From positions 62,001-126,000 of the forward strand of contig VWZX01002368.1 of NCBI GenBank assembly GCA_013399015.1: a stretch of DNA of 64,000 nucleotides, given 5' to 3'. Shown one piece after another: positions 45,481-58,028 of this stretch (positions are counted from its first letter, which is position 1; each line of letters opens with the position of its first letter). Origin of the DNA: Galbula dea. Taxonomy: Eukaryota > Chordata > Aves > Piciformes > Galbulidae. The notes beneath the pieces were generated by a model. It had not been told where the DNA came from. It did not search any database and saw only the letters and a list, made by a program, of their open reading frames with translations. The position numbers were made by a program, and so were the translations under genes.

Positions 45481-48346
45481 GCTCAACAGGCTCTCACTCT
45501 CAGTTTGGACCTCTAAGCTTCTGGAGTAGACGAAACAATAAAATTGTATATTTTAAATAGCTTTAGTAAATCATCTATTAAAAAATTGTTTTCACAGAGC
45601 TTGCAGTGTGCCTTATCATGGGATGTACTGCCAAAACTGTAACCATTAGCTGTCTGTCTTAGGTACCTCTGTGGCTCCCAGAACCATGGTATATCAGCAT
45701 ATCACAAACTTTACTGGATTTTTCCCTCCCCATACAGCTGGAAGACTAAGAAGGTAATGTTAGCATCCCCCTTTTACAGCTGACAGTGAGACCTGTATCT
45801 GAACTGGGGGAGCCTGGCAGCTTGCGAAGTACACTGCATGGTCCCATTGTCACTGTCTCTTCCTCTCTATGTCCTCATCATGAAGGAAATCCTAACCTGG
45901 AGGCTGGACATGGCTATGGCATATCCCATCTATGTCCCAAATGTGGGGAGAGGGGTGAAGGACCAAAACTGAAGGGAGCACTGCAGAGCACATTTCTCCA
46001 ACTGCCTGGAGCTATCCAGTAAGACTAAGTCATTTGGAAGTCTAAATGACACTGATTTCAATCAGGTTGATTTTAAATGTGCCTGTGAACCCAGGCTGGG
46101 AGGCATGTTTGTGCTCTTAAATTCCAGCCAGATCTGATTGAAATGTAAGATAGCTTACTCATAATAGCTACAGATTGTGCCAGTTTGAAAACAAGCTGCA
46201 TGAGCTGTGGGCTTGATCAAGCTGAAGGGGCTGAACAATGCTACAGAGGACATTACACACAGGGAAAGCCATTCAGAATTTTGTTGTCAAAATACCTTTT
46301 TCCCATCTTGATGACAATTGACTAGACAAGTCGTCTCACAGCTTTTGGAAATGAAGTTGTTATCACACATTAAGTGGGTTTTCATTTCTGGAATGGTGTT
46401 TACCCAATTAATTGTCAAACAATCCATATTTTAGGAATAAGTAACCTTCAACTGTTGCCTTGGTTCTAGAAAGGACATATATTGGATGGGAACTACCTCT
46501 GGGTCCTTACTGGATCTGACAGGGACAGGGAAATGTGGCCACTGATTTCTTCCCACTAGACCTTGAAGTTCTAGGCAAGGTCTGTGGGCCATCGCCAGTG
46601 GTGGAGAGGAACAGAAGAAACTGATACTTTAAAAACTATTTTGGAGTTACATAAAGCTAAAAAAAAAAATCTCCATTTTGAACGGGAACTGAAGATCAAT
46701 TGAAAACTAGGCATGTTCTTTTCAGGTGATTTTCCCAAAGAAAATATCTATAAATTTGCTTCCTGGCAAAAGAACTGTAACTTTTCAGATTCTTCTGTGA
46801 CGTATGTCAGCACTGTCATTATTTTGCTAAGGAGACATACTTGGCACACAAGTCAGAGGTAGAAGCTCAGAAAATGGTTGGTTGAACAAAGCCATCCTTT
46901 CTTTTCCTGCTGTTAGGCAGCACTTAAAAGAAACTGAGGTGGAAGCTAGTTTCCTTTTCAGCATGAGGTTGAAGAACACACAAAATCTTTAAATGCAGGT
47001 CAGCACCTTAGCCAGTGAGGAAGAAGTAATTAAATTACATTTGTCCAAGCTGGTTGTTAAGTTGTCCTGGGTGGTTGAACAATAGGTTTTTCTGAGTCTG
47101 GAGAAAATACATGTTTTTCCAATTAGATGAAGTAATAAGAAGACAAAAGAGATATAGGAAGGATGCTGTAAATGACAAGAGCTACAGAGATTGAAAATGT
47201 CATGTTTGTACTGCTATGACAGCATGAATGAAGTTTAAGAAGCCTGTGAAGAAAGAAAGAGGACATAAGAACGACAGATGAAATTCAGAGGCGTGCACAT
47301 AGACAATGAATAAAAGAGACAAAAATTTTGTTATGATCTTTGCATTATATTTTCTCAGTCTGTGACAGAGTTACATAAATCTAATACCAGTAGCTGCAGT
47401 GTCAGCTAGAGTATGGAGAACCTGCAAACAACTCCTACTCCATTTGCCTCCGTTACAGGCATTCCCCAGCTTCAGCTTCTCAGGTTCCAGTACAGGCAGG
47501 GGTCAGAGTCATAATCTGGAAGAACACTGCTTTGAGAGGTAGTAATTTGAGGTTTATGTTCCTCACCAGAAAATAAGGTCTTCCAGGACACAGATCTGCA
47601 GTACCTTTTTGGGAGCACACATATATAGTTCACTGAGTGTGTGAATATTTCAGCAAATCTGAAAAACTAATTACATCTATATTCCTAAAAACAGATTTAT
47701 GTGGTCATTACAGGCAGTGAAATATGAACATTCTTAAAACAAGTTATGGTTTTGTAACTACTATTGCCACTGTCTTTTACTTAAGATATTCAAAACTCCT
47801 ATTGCACTGATTTAAAAATTAACATTTCCTCTTACTTAGGGGCATGAAGACTCAGGATTTGCATTCTTGAGAAACAGTTGTCACAGTATGTTGCTCTGAA
47901 CACCTTATGTTGGAGGTTTTTCTGTGTTACTGGTTTTTGGTTTTGTCATTTTCAGCATCCCATTGTCGGTAGCCTATGACACTGTGAGTGATCATTTGTG
48001 AGTTTGCATGTCTGTGCAAGCCAAGGTTTGAGTAAAAAGGAGCAGTAATCCCCTGGCACACACATTGAACACAGAAGTATCCCACTAATTTACTTCAAGT
48101 CTCCTCTGTTCAAAATAGGAACAACTGTTGCTTCGATAGCTTTTAGGATCCAATATGACAAATAACTGTTTATAATAAATGTCCTCATTCATACAAGATG
48201 ATCCACTCATGTCAGAGAGGCTCTTTTCAGACACAAGGGTGGTCTTTGGATTGAAAACAGCATCATTCGTGTCAAAAGGGAAAAAAAGGAAAAAGCCATA
48301 AGGGAAACAAAACAAAACTCCAAGGAAATAAACACAATGTTGCAAA
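45481..48346. other. Unique sequence without recognised gene
   Basis: A 78-codon plus frame (45786-46022) in a slightly GC-richer patch has no recognisable domain. The 101-codon minus frame (48085-48390) runs through the 32-bp duplication and is not a gene candidate. Confidence 0.45.
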
Positions 48347-48410
48347 TTGAAAACACAACTGTATCTTCTTTCTAGTGGTTGAAAACACAACTGTATCTTC
48401 TTTCTAGTGG
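48347..48410. repeat. Exact 32-bp tandem duplication
   Basis: The unit begins TTGAAAACACAACTGTATCT and ends TTCTTTCTAGTGG. Two copies (48347-48378, 48379-48410) are identical and directly adjacent, so the event is recent or the locus is polymorphic, or it is an assembly artefact. Confidence 0.95.
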
Positions 48411-48430
48411 CTAGTTCAGATGAAGGAAAC

Positions 48431-48453
48431 TGTAATTAATTACAATTAATTAA
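48431..48453. repeat. TAATTA-rich palindrome
   Basis: TGTAATTAATTACA is a perfect 14-bp palindrome (48431-48444), followed directly by another ATTAATTAA. Such motifs resemble homeodomain sites, but in AT-rich DNA they are also expected by chance. Confidence 0.7.
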
Positions 48454-49934
48454 TGGGGCCATGGAACTACCACAGGGTTGAGGTGTTCTGCAGTTTTCCA
48501 TTAGCAGATTATTGACAGGGGTCCAGAATATATTTCAAGTTGAGAATGGAGTTAGCACTCCTACATACATTAAGAGAAAGCCAAGAAGAATGTGTTATAT
48601 TTTGATCCTTATGTTCCTGATTTATTTGCTATCTTCTTCTGTATTTTTTTATTACTATTAATTTCAAGTTAATTGGAAGGGCCTGGTCCCCTTTGCTCTA
48701 GGCACCATATACATTAATTAAAATACAGAAAGAAAGAATAAAAAGCAATTCAGCAAAACCTTTTTTTGTGATTAGACCAAATATCTTGGTCCAGTAGGTC
48801 ATCTTAAAATGCTCCTCAAAAACACTCTTTACAGCAATTACAAATTTAGCACTTTGGCTTCTCCAGGAGAAAGATGAAAGTAGAATGCCAACAGATTAAG
48901 AAATCAGAGACAAAGGGGAAATCAAAGCATTTCTGAAAAACACCAGCCAGCAGGATGCTCCATGGCAGCTCTGATGGTGAAGCCCAGATGGAACTTCATT
49001 GCTAACATCAGCTGCCTAGTTCAGGGAAGGTGAGGAGAAAATATTCTCCCACAGAAACAGATTTGTACCCTGCTGTTTCCATCACCTTTCTGAGTTCTCT
49101 TGGCACTTAAGGCAGACGTGGCAGTCTGCAGGGCAGTGATGTATGTGCCCTCAGCTCAAGGTGTGGTTTGCTAAGTGGACTTGAGTGTTTTGCATGAGCT
49201 CTCACTCCTGGGTACTCCCACAGGAGATATACAATCGCCCAATCTTAAGGTGGCTTCTACACAGGATGTATCAGAGAAATGATCACATTTATCTCATCAG
49301 GAAGAGACTTTATTATCATGGGCTCTCCTCAAGGCCTTGGCTTTATTGCAGGTGTGTTTTTCTTTTTCGGGAAACCAGTGTTGTAAACTCCTTTGAGTAC
49401 TGAGTGTCTCTTTGTACTGATTGACTTTCTGGACAAAGGAGGTTACAGTTCATGTCTTCTGAGGATTTTAAGAATAAAGGAGCTGAGCTGATAGCAAAAT
49501 ACACAATTTCTCTTTCAAGGCAGCTACTCTATAACAGTTTTGTGGGATTGCAGACACTGCCCCTATACTTTGGTTAAGGCTGGACTTAACACACTAGAAA
49601 GAGCTATATCTTAATAATGTTTTTGAAATAATTGTTGCTTATAAAATAGTTTGTTATTGGATAAATAATGATAAGACTATATCTAATTAGCATAAATTTT
49701 ATAGAGGAAAATGATACATCACTACTAATATTCTTTGAATGTGTTGATAAATTAGCAGGTATAGGAGAAAAGATTACTTTGATTACTGTGTGTTACTATT
49801 GAATTTAGAAAGTAATACAGAAGTATCAGCATGAATTAACAAATAGCTAAAAGACAGAAAACCAAGTAAGAATTAATGGCCAAGTTAAAAATTTAACAGC
49901 AGATGCCTTGAGATTTTACATTGTCATTGGCATT
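48454..49934. other. Unique sequence, possibly older LINE remains at its end
   Basis: No gene recognised. From about 49600 the sequence may already belong to the decayed LINE that is clear from 49935, but I cannot align it from memory. Confidence 0.4.
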
Positions 49935-50880
49935 ATTTAACATACCTATTAACACCTGGAACGGGAAGATGAGTGAAGGACCTCAATCTGCAGATGACAA
50001 TGTATTATTTACATAACTGAGGACTGTGAAGCATTTCAGGGATTCGCAAAGAGACTTAAGCTTAATGACCACAATAGCAAATAAAGCTCACCACAGAAAA
50101 ATAGAAACATACACCAAACTGAAAGAAATGGGGTTATGCAGACAAAACCCACTGCTTTAACTTATGTTAGGAAAGAGATTAGTTACAACTGTGACCATGT
50201 AACAGAAACCACAGTTGCAACTAAACAAGAAAATGCAATTTATTAACAAGAAAAATCATAATACTGGTATATGAAATAAGAAGATGTCATTATAATATGG
50301 AAATCAAATCAGACCCTGTCATCTCAAAAAAGTTATTAAAAATACATAACCTGAGACAGGTCGAAAATCATTAAGAGCATAGAGCTCACTTACGTAAAAT
50401 CAGAATGAAAAGACTGGGTTTGTTGACTTTGCAAGTTAGAAGACCTAGAAAGCCTACATAAAAGTGTATAAAATAATGAATTGCTCAGAAAGGCAGATTG
50501 TTAGATCTTTTCTCCTTTGCCAAGGAGACATTCAATGAAAATGAAAGATAATCAATTCAAAGCTGATAGCAGGTAATCATTTTTCATCCAGTGCATGATA
50601 AGACTCTGGAACTCACTTCAGCAAAGCAGTCTTGAGATCAATAGTTTAGTAAAACCCAAAAAGGAACTTGCTTTCTTATTGACAGAAGAATATCCCTCCT
50701 TTTAACAACAACATAAAAAATCATGCTGGAAGGAACAAATATTCCAAGGTTTAAGTCAACATCTGATGAATATGGACGTCCTTGGATTGACTCAGCTGGC
50801 TTTGGCTCCTGCCAAAGACAAAGGTGGCCTTAAAGGACCATAAGTCTGATCCAGTATGGCAGTTCCTTATATTCTCATCT
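49935..50880 (+). mobile_element. Relic of an ancient L3/CR1-like LINE, 3' half
   Basis: Several landmarks of an old CR1/L3-type LINE appear in order. A degenerate RT box (CTGCAGATGACAATGTATTA) lies at 49990. At 50355-50450 are AAAATCATTAAGAGCATAGA and AAAAGACTGGGTTTGTTGAC (recalled consensus 'AAAATGATTAAGGGCATGGA... AAAAGACTGGGTTTGTTCAG'). At 50610 is GACTCTGGAACTCACTTCAG. The 3' end near 50835-50875 reads GGACCATAAGTCTGATCCAG then TATGGCAGTTCCTTATATTC. This is the 3' end known from turtle and crocodile CR1-type elements, so the insertion probably predates birds. Length about 950 bp; every frame is broken. Confidence 0.72.
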
Positions 50881-52808
50881 TTTTATAAATAAGCTTCAAG
50901 GACATACCTGTACATACATCCCTCAGTAGGACTCTATCAAATGTACACAGTAATTTTTTCGCCAACCAGCAGTTCAGTATTTTGATGAGCAGTTTCCATG
51001 ACATGGCTTCCTAAATAGCTCTTTCTATTCTACTCTGTTCTTTACACATCTGGCAGCAGTTCCTAATGAAGGCAGAAGCTTATGTATTGTCAAATAGTTC
51101 ATAGAGTGGATATTCCATCTATTCATTTCCTCTTTGTGATAGATAGCACAACTCTCCTTCCTCTCATTTACAAAGATTTTTCTCAAATGAACTATGAATA
51201 ATTAAAATCTAACTCCATTTGTTCTTTTTTTTCTTAATTGAAGAAATTAAAGATGCATGTAGTGTGACTTCAAGGACTGCATATGAAAAGATATACATTA
51301 TTTTATTCAAGTATAGCACTTTAAATGGCACAGTGCATTTTTTTTACTATTCATGCCTCATTCATGTTAAATATTTGCGCTACATGTGGCAAATTAAGCT
51401 AATAAAAGCAATTTTATTAGACAATGGTGTTTTTGTCACATCTGCAAACTCCATTTTTTCTGTCCTTCTGCTTACTGAGTGGTAACACTTTCTTTCCAAC
51501 ACTTTTTTTCTTTTAAACCCCAACACTGAGTTATTCCAGTTATATTATTAATAAGACTGTCCACAGCTAAATGACTGAAATATAGATTCATTATGGACAT
51601 AAACCCTCTTGCTGCTGGGCACTGGCATGTCATTGACTGTTTGGGGTAAAGGAGAACTCCCCCCAAATGTCTGGTTGTTGTAGTCATTCATTAGCTGATT
51701 CGTTGCACCCTCCCTAGACATATCTAATTATGATGACTTTTGGAGACTGGAGACTGGAACAGACTAATAATTTAGCAGGTTCTGTGCTGCTGTTCCTCTC
51801 ATCCAAACATGTCACTGCTAGAAAACTTATTGAAGATCATTTCTGGAGGCTAAAGTATAAGCAAAAGTTAGTAGGAAATATTTTCCATATAGATTATTCG
51901 CTAATTAATTCTATCTATAGCTAATGAAGAGATGACAGACCACTGTATCAATGGATCTTTGTACAATTTTGTTCACAATGCATGCTTAAAGAACTTTTTT
52001 TTACAAACACAAAGGTTTTAGAATTTTGCATCTATCTCAATTTCTTTGGTCATCCTTCCTACTTCCAATTTTAAGCCATCAGGGTATTTATTGTATCCTC
52101 AGTTAATTATACAAGGCAAACTATAGAAAGATAAGGAGAAATTGTCTGGGGAATAAAGAATTTTTCATTATGCCTTATTCCCAAAATCTCTTCCATCAGA
52201 ATATTTACAGTTCCTCCTTGTCTTCTGAAACATACCACTACCACTACTACGACTCCCCACCATTCCTTAAAGCATAAAATTCCTCACAATTTCCCAAAGC
52301 AACCTCCAGACCCTCTTTCTCAATTTTACTTGCCTGGTAGGCAGGTGACAGATGACTTGAGCTGTGGTTAGTTCAGCACTACTTAGTGCTGACCGACCGC
52401 TGCACAGGGACTGGCCTGTTGGCCATTGTCAGACAGAATAAACAAGGGTTGAACTGTCCTTGACATGACTTCAACTGAAGCAATGATATATTCTCTCATC
52501 TACCAAGCTACAGATTGTCACAAAACTTGTGGGAATGTAATGTCTTTGAAACCTTTACTCCTCTGTCAAATAAAGCTGAAATTGGCCCCAGGTTCAGAAG
52601 TTGTAAGGAGGGAGCTGACAGACAGGATGATAGCATTAGCTTTGTTTCCTTAAGAAACCTGGCTAAAAATACCAAGCCTTAAAAGCAAGAAAATGAAGAG
52701 CAAAAGACATCATAAACTCTACAGTGCTCCCATGATAAACAAAAACACATTATCCTTGCCAAGTGCCATCAAATGAGATTTCACCACCATGTAACAGTCT
52801 GTGAAGTG
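50881..52808. other. Unique AT-rich sequence without recognised gene
   Basis: Short open frames only (up to 88 codons at 51219-51485 plus). No transposon recognised. Confidence 0.5.
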
Positions 52809-52845
52809 CTGACGGCTCACTGAAGTCAATGGTGCAACAAGAAAG
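52809..52845. repeat. Possible ancient amniote repeat trace
   Basis: GGCTCACTGAAGTCAATGGT matches the hallmark 'CCCACTGAAGTCAATGG' of old reptile repeats. Too short to be certain. Confidence 0.3.
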
Positions 52846-55786
52846 TGACATGGTGCAGAATTAGCAACACAAGTATTCACTGCCCTTAATTAGATGTTGG
52901 AAGCCAACATCATAAATTAGTGTCTGTGTGATCTGACAGAGATTATTGTTCTGTGGCTGTCATTACAAATGGGAAATGTGAGTTTGTAGTTCCTTTTAAG
53001 CTTGATCTTACACACTTGAAGTCTTTAACGATATTCGCCTGGTATGATGTCAGACATCTTGCTGGAGGTGCGCAGGCTAGGAGGTTGCTGATCCTAGCCT
53101 CTCACTATTGATGCTGGAGAAAGACTGGTGCTTCTGAAGAGCATCTCAGACTAGCTGCTGTACTAATCCATCCTTTCACTTTGAGAAAGCTTCTAACTGC
53201 TGATCAGCAAAAGAGTTTTATGACACTCATCTCCTAACCTAAACTGCAAAGATTGGTGTCTAAAGTTAGGTAGAAACATCACCAACCTTTAAAATGCTTG
53301 CAAAAAGTTAACATTTTCTTTCCATTTTTTCTTCTCTTTAAGGGCTCCTAAAGCTCGTCATTTGTCTATTTTCTTTTTTGAACAGCAGCATCACATATTC
53401 CCTTGCACTAGCCTGTGAAACAGGTATACCTGTTGGTCACATTTCCCTTTGCTGTCTCTGCAAAAATGGAGCTCAAGCAATTCTGATCCATGCTTCATGA
53501 AAGGTGAGGTCTCTTATGCATTACGCAGGGTCAGCCTCTATCTGTTGTAGTTTTGATGAAACAACTAAATGATAGTCTGCACTGAAATGTTTAGAGTCTA
53601 AAGTTGTTTCTGTGAAAGCAGTAGTTTAAATAAACTATTTAGGCCCAGAAGAACATATCTTATCAGTAAAGGCATAGTAATTTTAACACATTTTGAGTCT
53701 GAACTAGCAGACAGTAGCATTAAAGGGGCAATCTGTTGTGGCCTGCCTTCCAGGGTGATTATTGATGCATATGGAGGGGGACATGTTATCTAGGCTTCTA
53801 GGTGCCATAGAATTTTAGTTTCCTCAGCAAAATCCAGACACTCTCCCCATACCAAATGTATTCATACTTTCATAACAATACCATGCATATACTAAAAGCC
53901 TGGTCAACAGTTTAGTGATTTTCAGGCAAGCTATTTTGACCAACAAGAGTGCAACAAAGTGGCTAGTTCTATTCATAGACTCAGTAAGGGCTAAACTGGC
54001 TTTGCCAGGAACTCAGAGGACGCACAGCAGGATGATTCACTGCCAAGGAGAAGAATGAGGAATGGACTGTGTTTCAGAGGCCACAATCTTTCCCCCATTT
54101 CCCTCCAGCACTACAATCTCAGGTCCGTTATTCTGAACAGTTTGTTTCCCCTCAGGCGCTTGCAATACCCAAGGTGCAGAACCATGACTTAATCCATCAA
54201 CTCCACACGTCTACTGAGAGGACACTCCTCCAACGAAGTTACTCTCTGCAATGCATGGGTTACCTTACACCAGAAGATGGGAGGAATGCTGCACAGGTTG
54301 ACTAGATGCTATGAGCGAATGTACTTTATGACAGTGGAAATAAAGATTAATTTCTCCCTTTTTTCTTGCATATTATTAAACAGCTTAATTCTGGACAAAC
54401 CAGGCTGATAGCAGTGACTGAGAAAAATCCACAGCCATGCCTGTGCCTTTAGAAGAGAAACATTCTTAGATCTAATCAAAGCTTTTCAAAACCCCAGGAT
54501 GCAAGCAAATTTTGGAATTTTCAACTCCCATTAAATTCCTCACTTGAAAATAAAAAACAAGTGAGATTCTTGTTTATACAAAGGTACCTTTACATTGCAA
54601 AGTGGTATGAATAGGAATCAAATATATTGTGTTGCATATATATAGCTAATACTTCTTTGCATGTGTGCAGGGTATCTCATGTGAAAGGAAGCACTTCAAT
54701 ATTTGTTCAGTATTTCATCTCCCAATATAATTTCAATATGTAAAACAAATGTTACTTATACAGCATGTTCCTGTAAGTCATACAAATGCAGTTTGTTCAC
54801 CAAGCAGGATTTATTGGTCACAAATCCTAGTCAGCTTGTTTCTTTTTCTTGTATGTTGTAGTGTTCATAAGACAATTGAGTCTGGAGACTGGAAAACATC
54901 CTCATATGCAAAGCTGCATAGAAAGCTTACCTTTTAATTTATGGTTTGGATATTAGGTGCTGTGACAAGATAAGTCATATGATGTGTAATTGGCCTGGTA
55001 AGAATTTATTGGTGTATAGAATGTATACACTTTTATTAAAGTACAAGAAGAAAATTACTTTGTCAATCATATCTAAGAGAAAAAGGGCCCGGAGAAAGCA
55101 TTAATTCTTCTGCTGTCACTGTTGGCACTGTAGTCCTTTCTATGCACAACTGTGCTTTTAAAAACATTGCAACAGGACTTTAATCATAAATAAGCCAGAA
55201 GTTTTTTGATTTGTCACAAAAGATGTGTTCACACATGTAAGCTCATGTGCATACACATCCGGCAGCCAATGTCTGAGTTAATAATTTATAGTTAAAAATA
55301 CAAAGAGATAGAACAACAGATAGGAATGACATTGGTGTCCCTGTTTTGTCAGAGGAGAGATAAACCCTATCTAATCCAAGGCAATAATAGCACCTCCACT
55401 TTGCTAGAAATAAGACCTGTATAGTCATCAGAGGAAATAAAAATATTTCCTTTGCTTCCTTATATTTCAGCCTTATCTACAACAACATTAGCTTACTCAC
55501 AAACACCTCAGGAAAGTGTAGCAAAAGTAAGGTCTTTCCTTTGGACCTGGTGTCCAAATCCTTGAAGTTCCTTGCTGCTTACAAGATGGAGACTCTCTGC
55601 TCCTGCTTCCTTGTTTCATCTCCTGTATCAGCTTTCATTTGATTGTACACTGTTCTTGGGGACCACCAGAAATTTTGTCACAAACCATTCACAAGATAGA
55701 CTCTGGAAAAGAGTCTGTCTTTGGGCATACATGGAACAGATTAGCCCATGATTTGACTGGAATATCTGCTGGAGCTTTTGTAAAGG
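52846..55786. other. Long unique stretch, no gene recognised
   Basis: A 78-codon plus frame (54069-54305) and others lack domains. No transposon recognised. Confidence 0.45.
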
Positions 55787-55890
55787 AAAAAACAAAACCA
55801 AAACAAAACAAAAACATACAAAAATAAAACAAAAATCAAAAACCAAACCAACAAACAAAAAAAAATCAAACAAAAAAATCCCAAACAACA
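55787..55890 (+). repeat. A-rich (CAAAA)n-like tract
   Basis: About 100 bases almost wholly A and C with CAAAA units. It could be an expanded poly-A tail of an unrecognised retrocopy, or simple-sequence expansion. It is followed within 8 bp by a perfect hairpin. Confidence 0.8.
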
Positions 55891-55897
55891 CTAGCTT

Positions 55898-55920
55898 GTC
55901 CTTTAGCAAAGCTAAAGGAC
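55898..55920. repeat. Perfect 10-bp-arm hairpin
   Basis: Arms GTCCTTTAGC and GCTAAAGGAC are exact reverse complements around an AAA loop. It sits between the A-rich tract and the truncated LTR, i.e. at a junction. Confidence 0.9.
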
Positions 55921-55925
55921 TTCTC

Positions 55926-56244
55926 TGGCTCCAGAAGCTTCTATGTGTGTCCTCCTTCACTGACCTTGGTGTCTGCAGAGTTATTTCTCTCTCATATTCT
56001 CATGTCTTTATTTGACTGCAGCTGTTGTTCTGCAGGGTTTTTTTCCCCTCTTCCTTGATATGTTTTTCCAGAAGCACTGCTACTGTCACCGATAGGCTTG
56101 GTCCTGGCCAGAGGTGTCTCCATTTTGGAGCCAGCTGTTATTGGCTCTGTCAGCCATGGAGGAATTTTCTAGCAGATTCACACAGAAGCCACCTCTGTAG
56201 CCCTGCTGCTACCAAAATCTTGCCATGCAAACCCAATACAGTCT
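55926..56244 (+). mobile_element. ERV LTR, family A, 3' part only
   Basis: Contains CCTTCACTGACCTTGGTGTC, TTGACTGCAGCTGTTGTTCT, ATTGGCTCTGTCAGCCATGG, CACAGAAGCCACCTCTGTAG and ends near GCAAACCCAATACA. The order matches the 3' part of the opposite-strand copy at 59279-60111. The 5' half is absent. Both copies are followed by a similar TATCCTG-containing sequence, so the element edge might lie about 20-25 bp further out. No coding remnants. Confidence 0.75.
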
Positions 56245-57920
56245 GCTATCCTGGGACAACTCTGATTTAACTGCAGAGGGAAGCGAGTCACATTCATATC
56301 AAACAGTCTGGCATGGCACAGTCTCCTCCGTTCCTTCATGACACATTACCTCCCTTTTGTGGCCAAATACTCTTTCATTGTGGATTTTTTTTTTTGTCAT
56401 TTGTAACTTTTGAAGCATTTATGAACCTGAGCTTTTAAAAGAACTGTAAAATAACATGGCATCACATTGCCCCCTGTCCTCTCTCCCAGCGTGACACAAA
56501 CCTCTAAGCCTGCTCTATCAAGCCTGCCAGCAGAGGTAAGAGAGTAGCTGACAGTATACACTGTTTGTCATCCTCTAGCTGCAGATGTGGGTGATAAAGG
56601 GGTATTTTTCCAGTGTGATTTACAACTAAAACTAGTTACCAAATGGGACAATTAATTTCAAAACAGCTAGCCTTCTCCATTAGCCCAGATCAGGGGGCCT
56701 ACACTCAAACTGCCTGCTGCAAATAGTCCTTGACACATGCTAATGCCAGCACCATGCCTGATTCTCAGTTGGGAGTGTGATGATTTATGCAAGTCAAAAC
56801 TGTACCCAGGCCTGTTCTAATAAATACAACAAAACCAACTGTGGTCCTCCAGTGCTCTGACACTGGCTTACTAATACAGGTGTAACAGCAGTCTGTCCTT
56901 GTACAAATACCTGGCCCAGTTCTCCTCTCCTGATTGCATGTACTGTTCACTCATCTTCCCTCAGTTCTTTACCAGGATTTTTCTACATTTTTCCTCCACT
57001 CCCAAGCCACAGACCCACCTCTGAGCTCCTGATTCCAACCACTACAGCCACGTCCATTTTCTTCCTCCTGCTGGGCTTCACATACAAACATTCATGATGC
57101 AGCAATCTTCTCCTTGCCTCACCCTCTTGCAGTACTCACTGAAATCTTTTGGACCTCCATTGACAAAAAAGCATATAAAGATGTTTCAGAAACTAACAGT
57201 TCGGCTAAATGGAAATAGCTGTGTGCAAGGCCAGCAGTTCTCTGACACATGTAACCTGTCTGCCAAATTTCAAGTCCTTGCCTGAAACAACAGCTAAAGG
57301 CAGAACGAGCAAAAATCTTGTTAATAAAACAACTGTGAGATTTTTATTTTAATATTGGCAAAGAAACTTATTTTCCATGACCCAGTTTTGGAAAGAGCTG
57401 ATTCATTTTTCTTTAAAACTTCCTAAAATATTCAGCTAAACACAGAAGCTTTTCACATTTTGAGAAAGTTTTAATCCAAATTATTACAGTCTGGCAAAGT
57501 TATAAACCACTGAAAACAGAATTCAACAATGATAAGAGCTGAGCAACCTTAATCACAGGCTTCGCTACAGTAGTTAATCCCCAGAGGGGGTTATTACACC
57601 AATAATAATTTTAAAAGATTATGGAATTACTTAATTTTTGATTTCTTGACTCAAAGAGATTACTGGTCTAAACATTTTTTGATGTCTAATTATGATAGGG
57701 GAATACAGCACTATAAAAGTTATTGCAGCACACATAAAACTCAGACTGCTAGATTTTACTAAGAAAAATTTTCTTGGTAGGGGGAACAGTGTAGGAGTTG
57801 TGGAGACTTTGCAGCTGTTCCTAAGCCTGGATTTTCTTTCACAGGATACCACAGTCAATACTAAGCTGGTAACACATTCATATTTCTGTGTTGGAATGCA
57901 TTATTTTGTTATCTTCAGAC
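56245..57920. other. Unique sequence without recognised gene
   Basis: Nothing recognised. The block 57300-57500 is AT-rich and even in texture and could be conserved non-coding sequence, but alignment is needed to tell. Confidence 0.45.
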
Positions 57921-58028
57921 AAAAGAAGAAAAAAATCAGGAAAAAATATACATACATTAATTTTATTGTTTTTTAAAAGAAGAAAAAAATCAGGAAAAAA
58001 TATACATACATTAATTTTATTGTTTTTT
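57921..58028. repeat. Exact 54-bp tandem duplication
   Basis: The unit begins AAAAGAAGAAAAAAATCAGG and ends TTTTATTGTTTTTT. Copies at 57921-57974 and 57975-58028 are identical and adjacent. A 94-codon plus frame runs into the first copy and is not a gene candidate. Confidence 0.95.

Noticed and set aside
45786..46022. 78-codon plus frame in a GC-richer patch as an exon
   Set aside because: No recognisable product and no clear splice sites; a nearby weak MIR resemblance was also too poor to call.
57692..57976. 94-codon plus-strand open frame
   Set aside because: Ends in the first copy of a low-complexity 54-bp duplication; the Lys-rich end is simple sequence.
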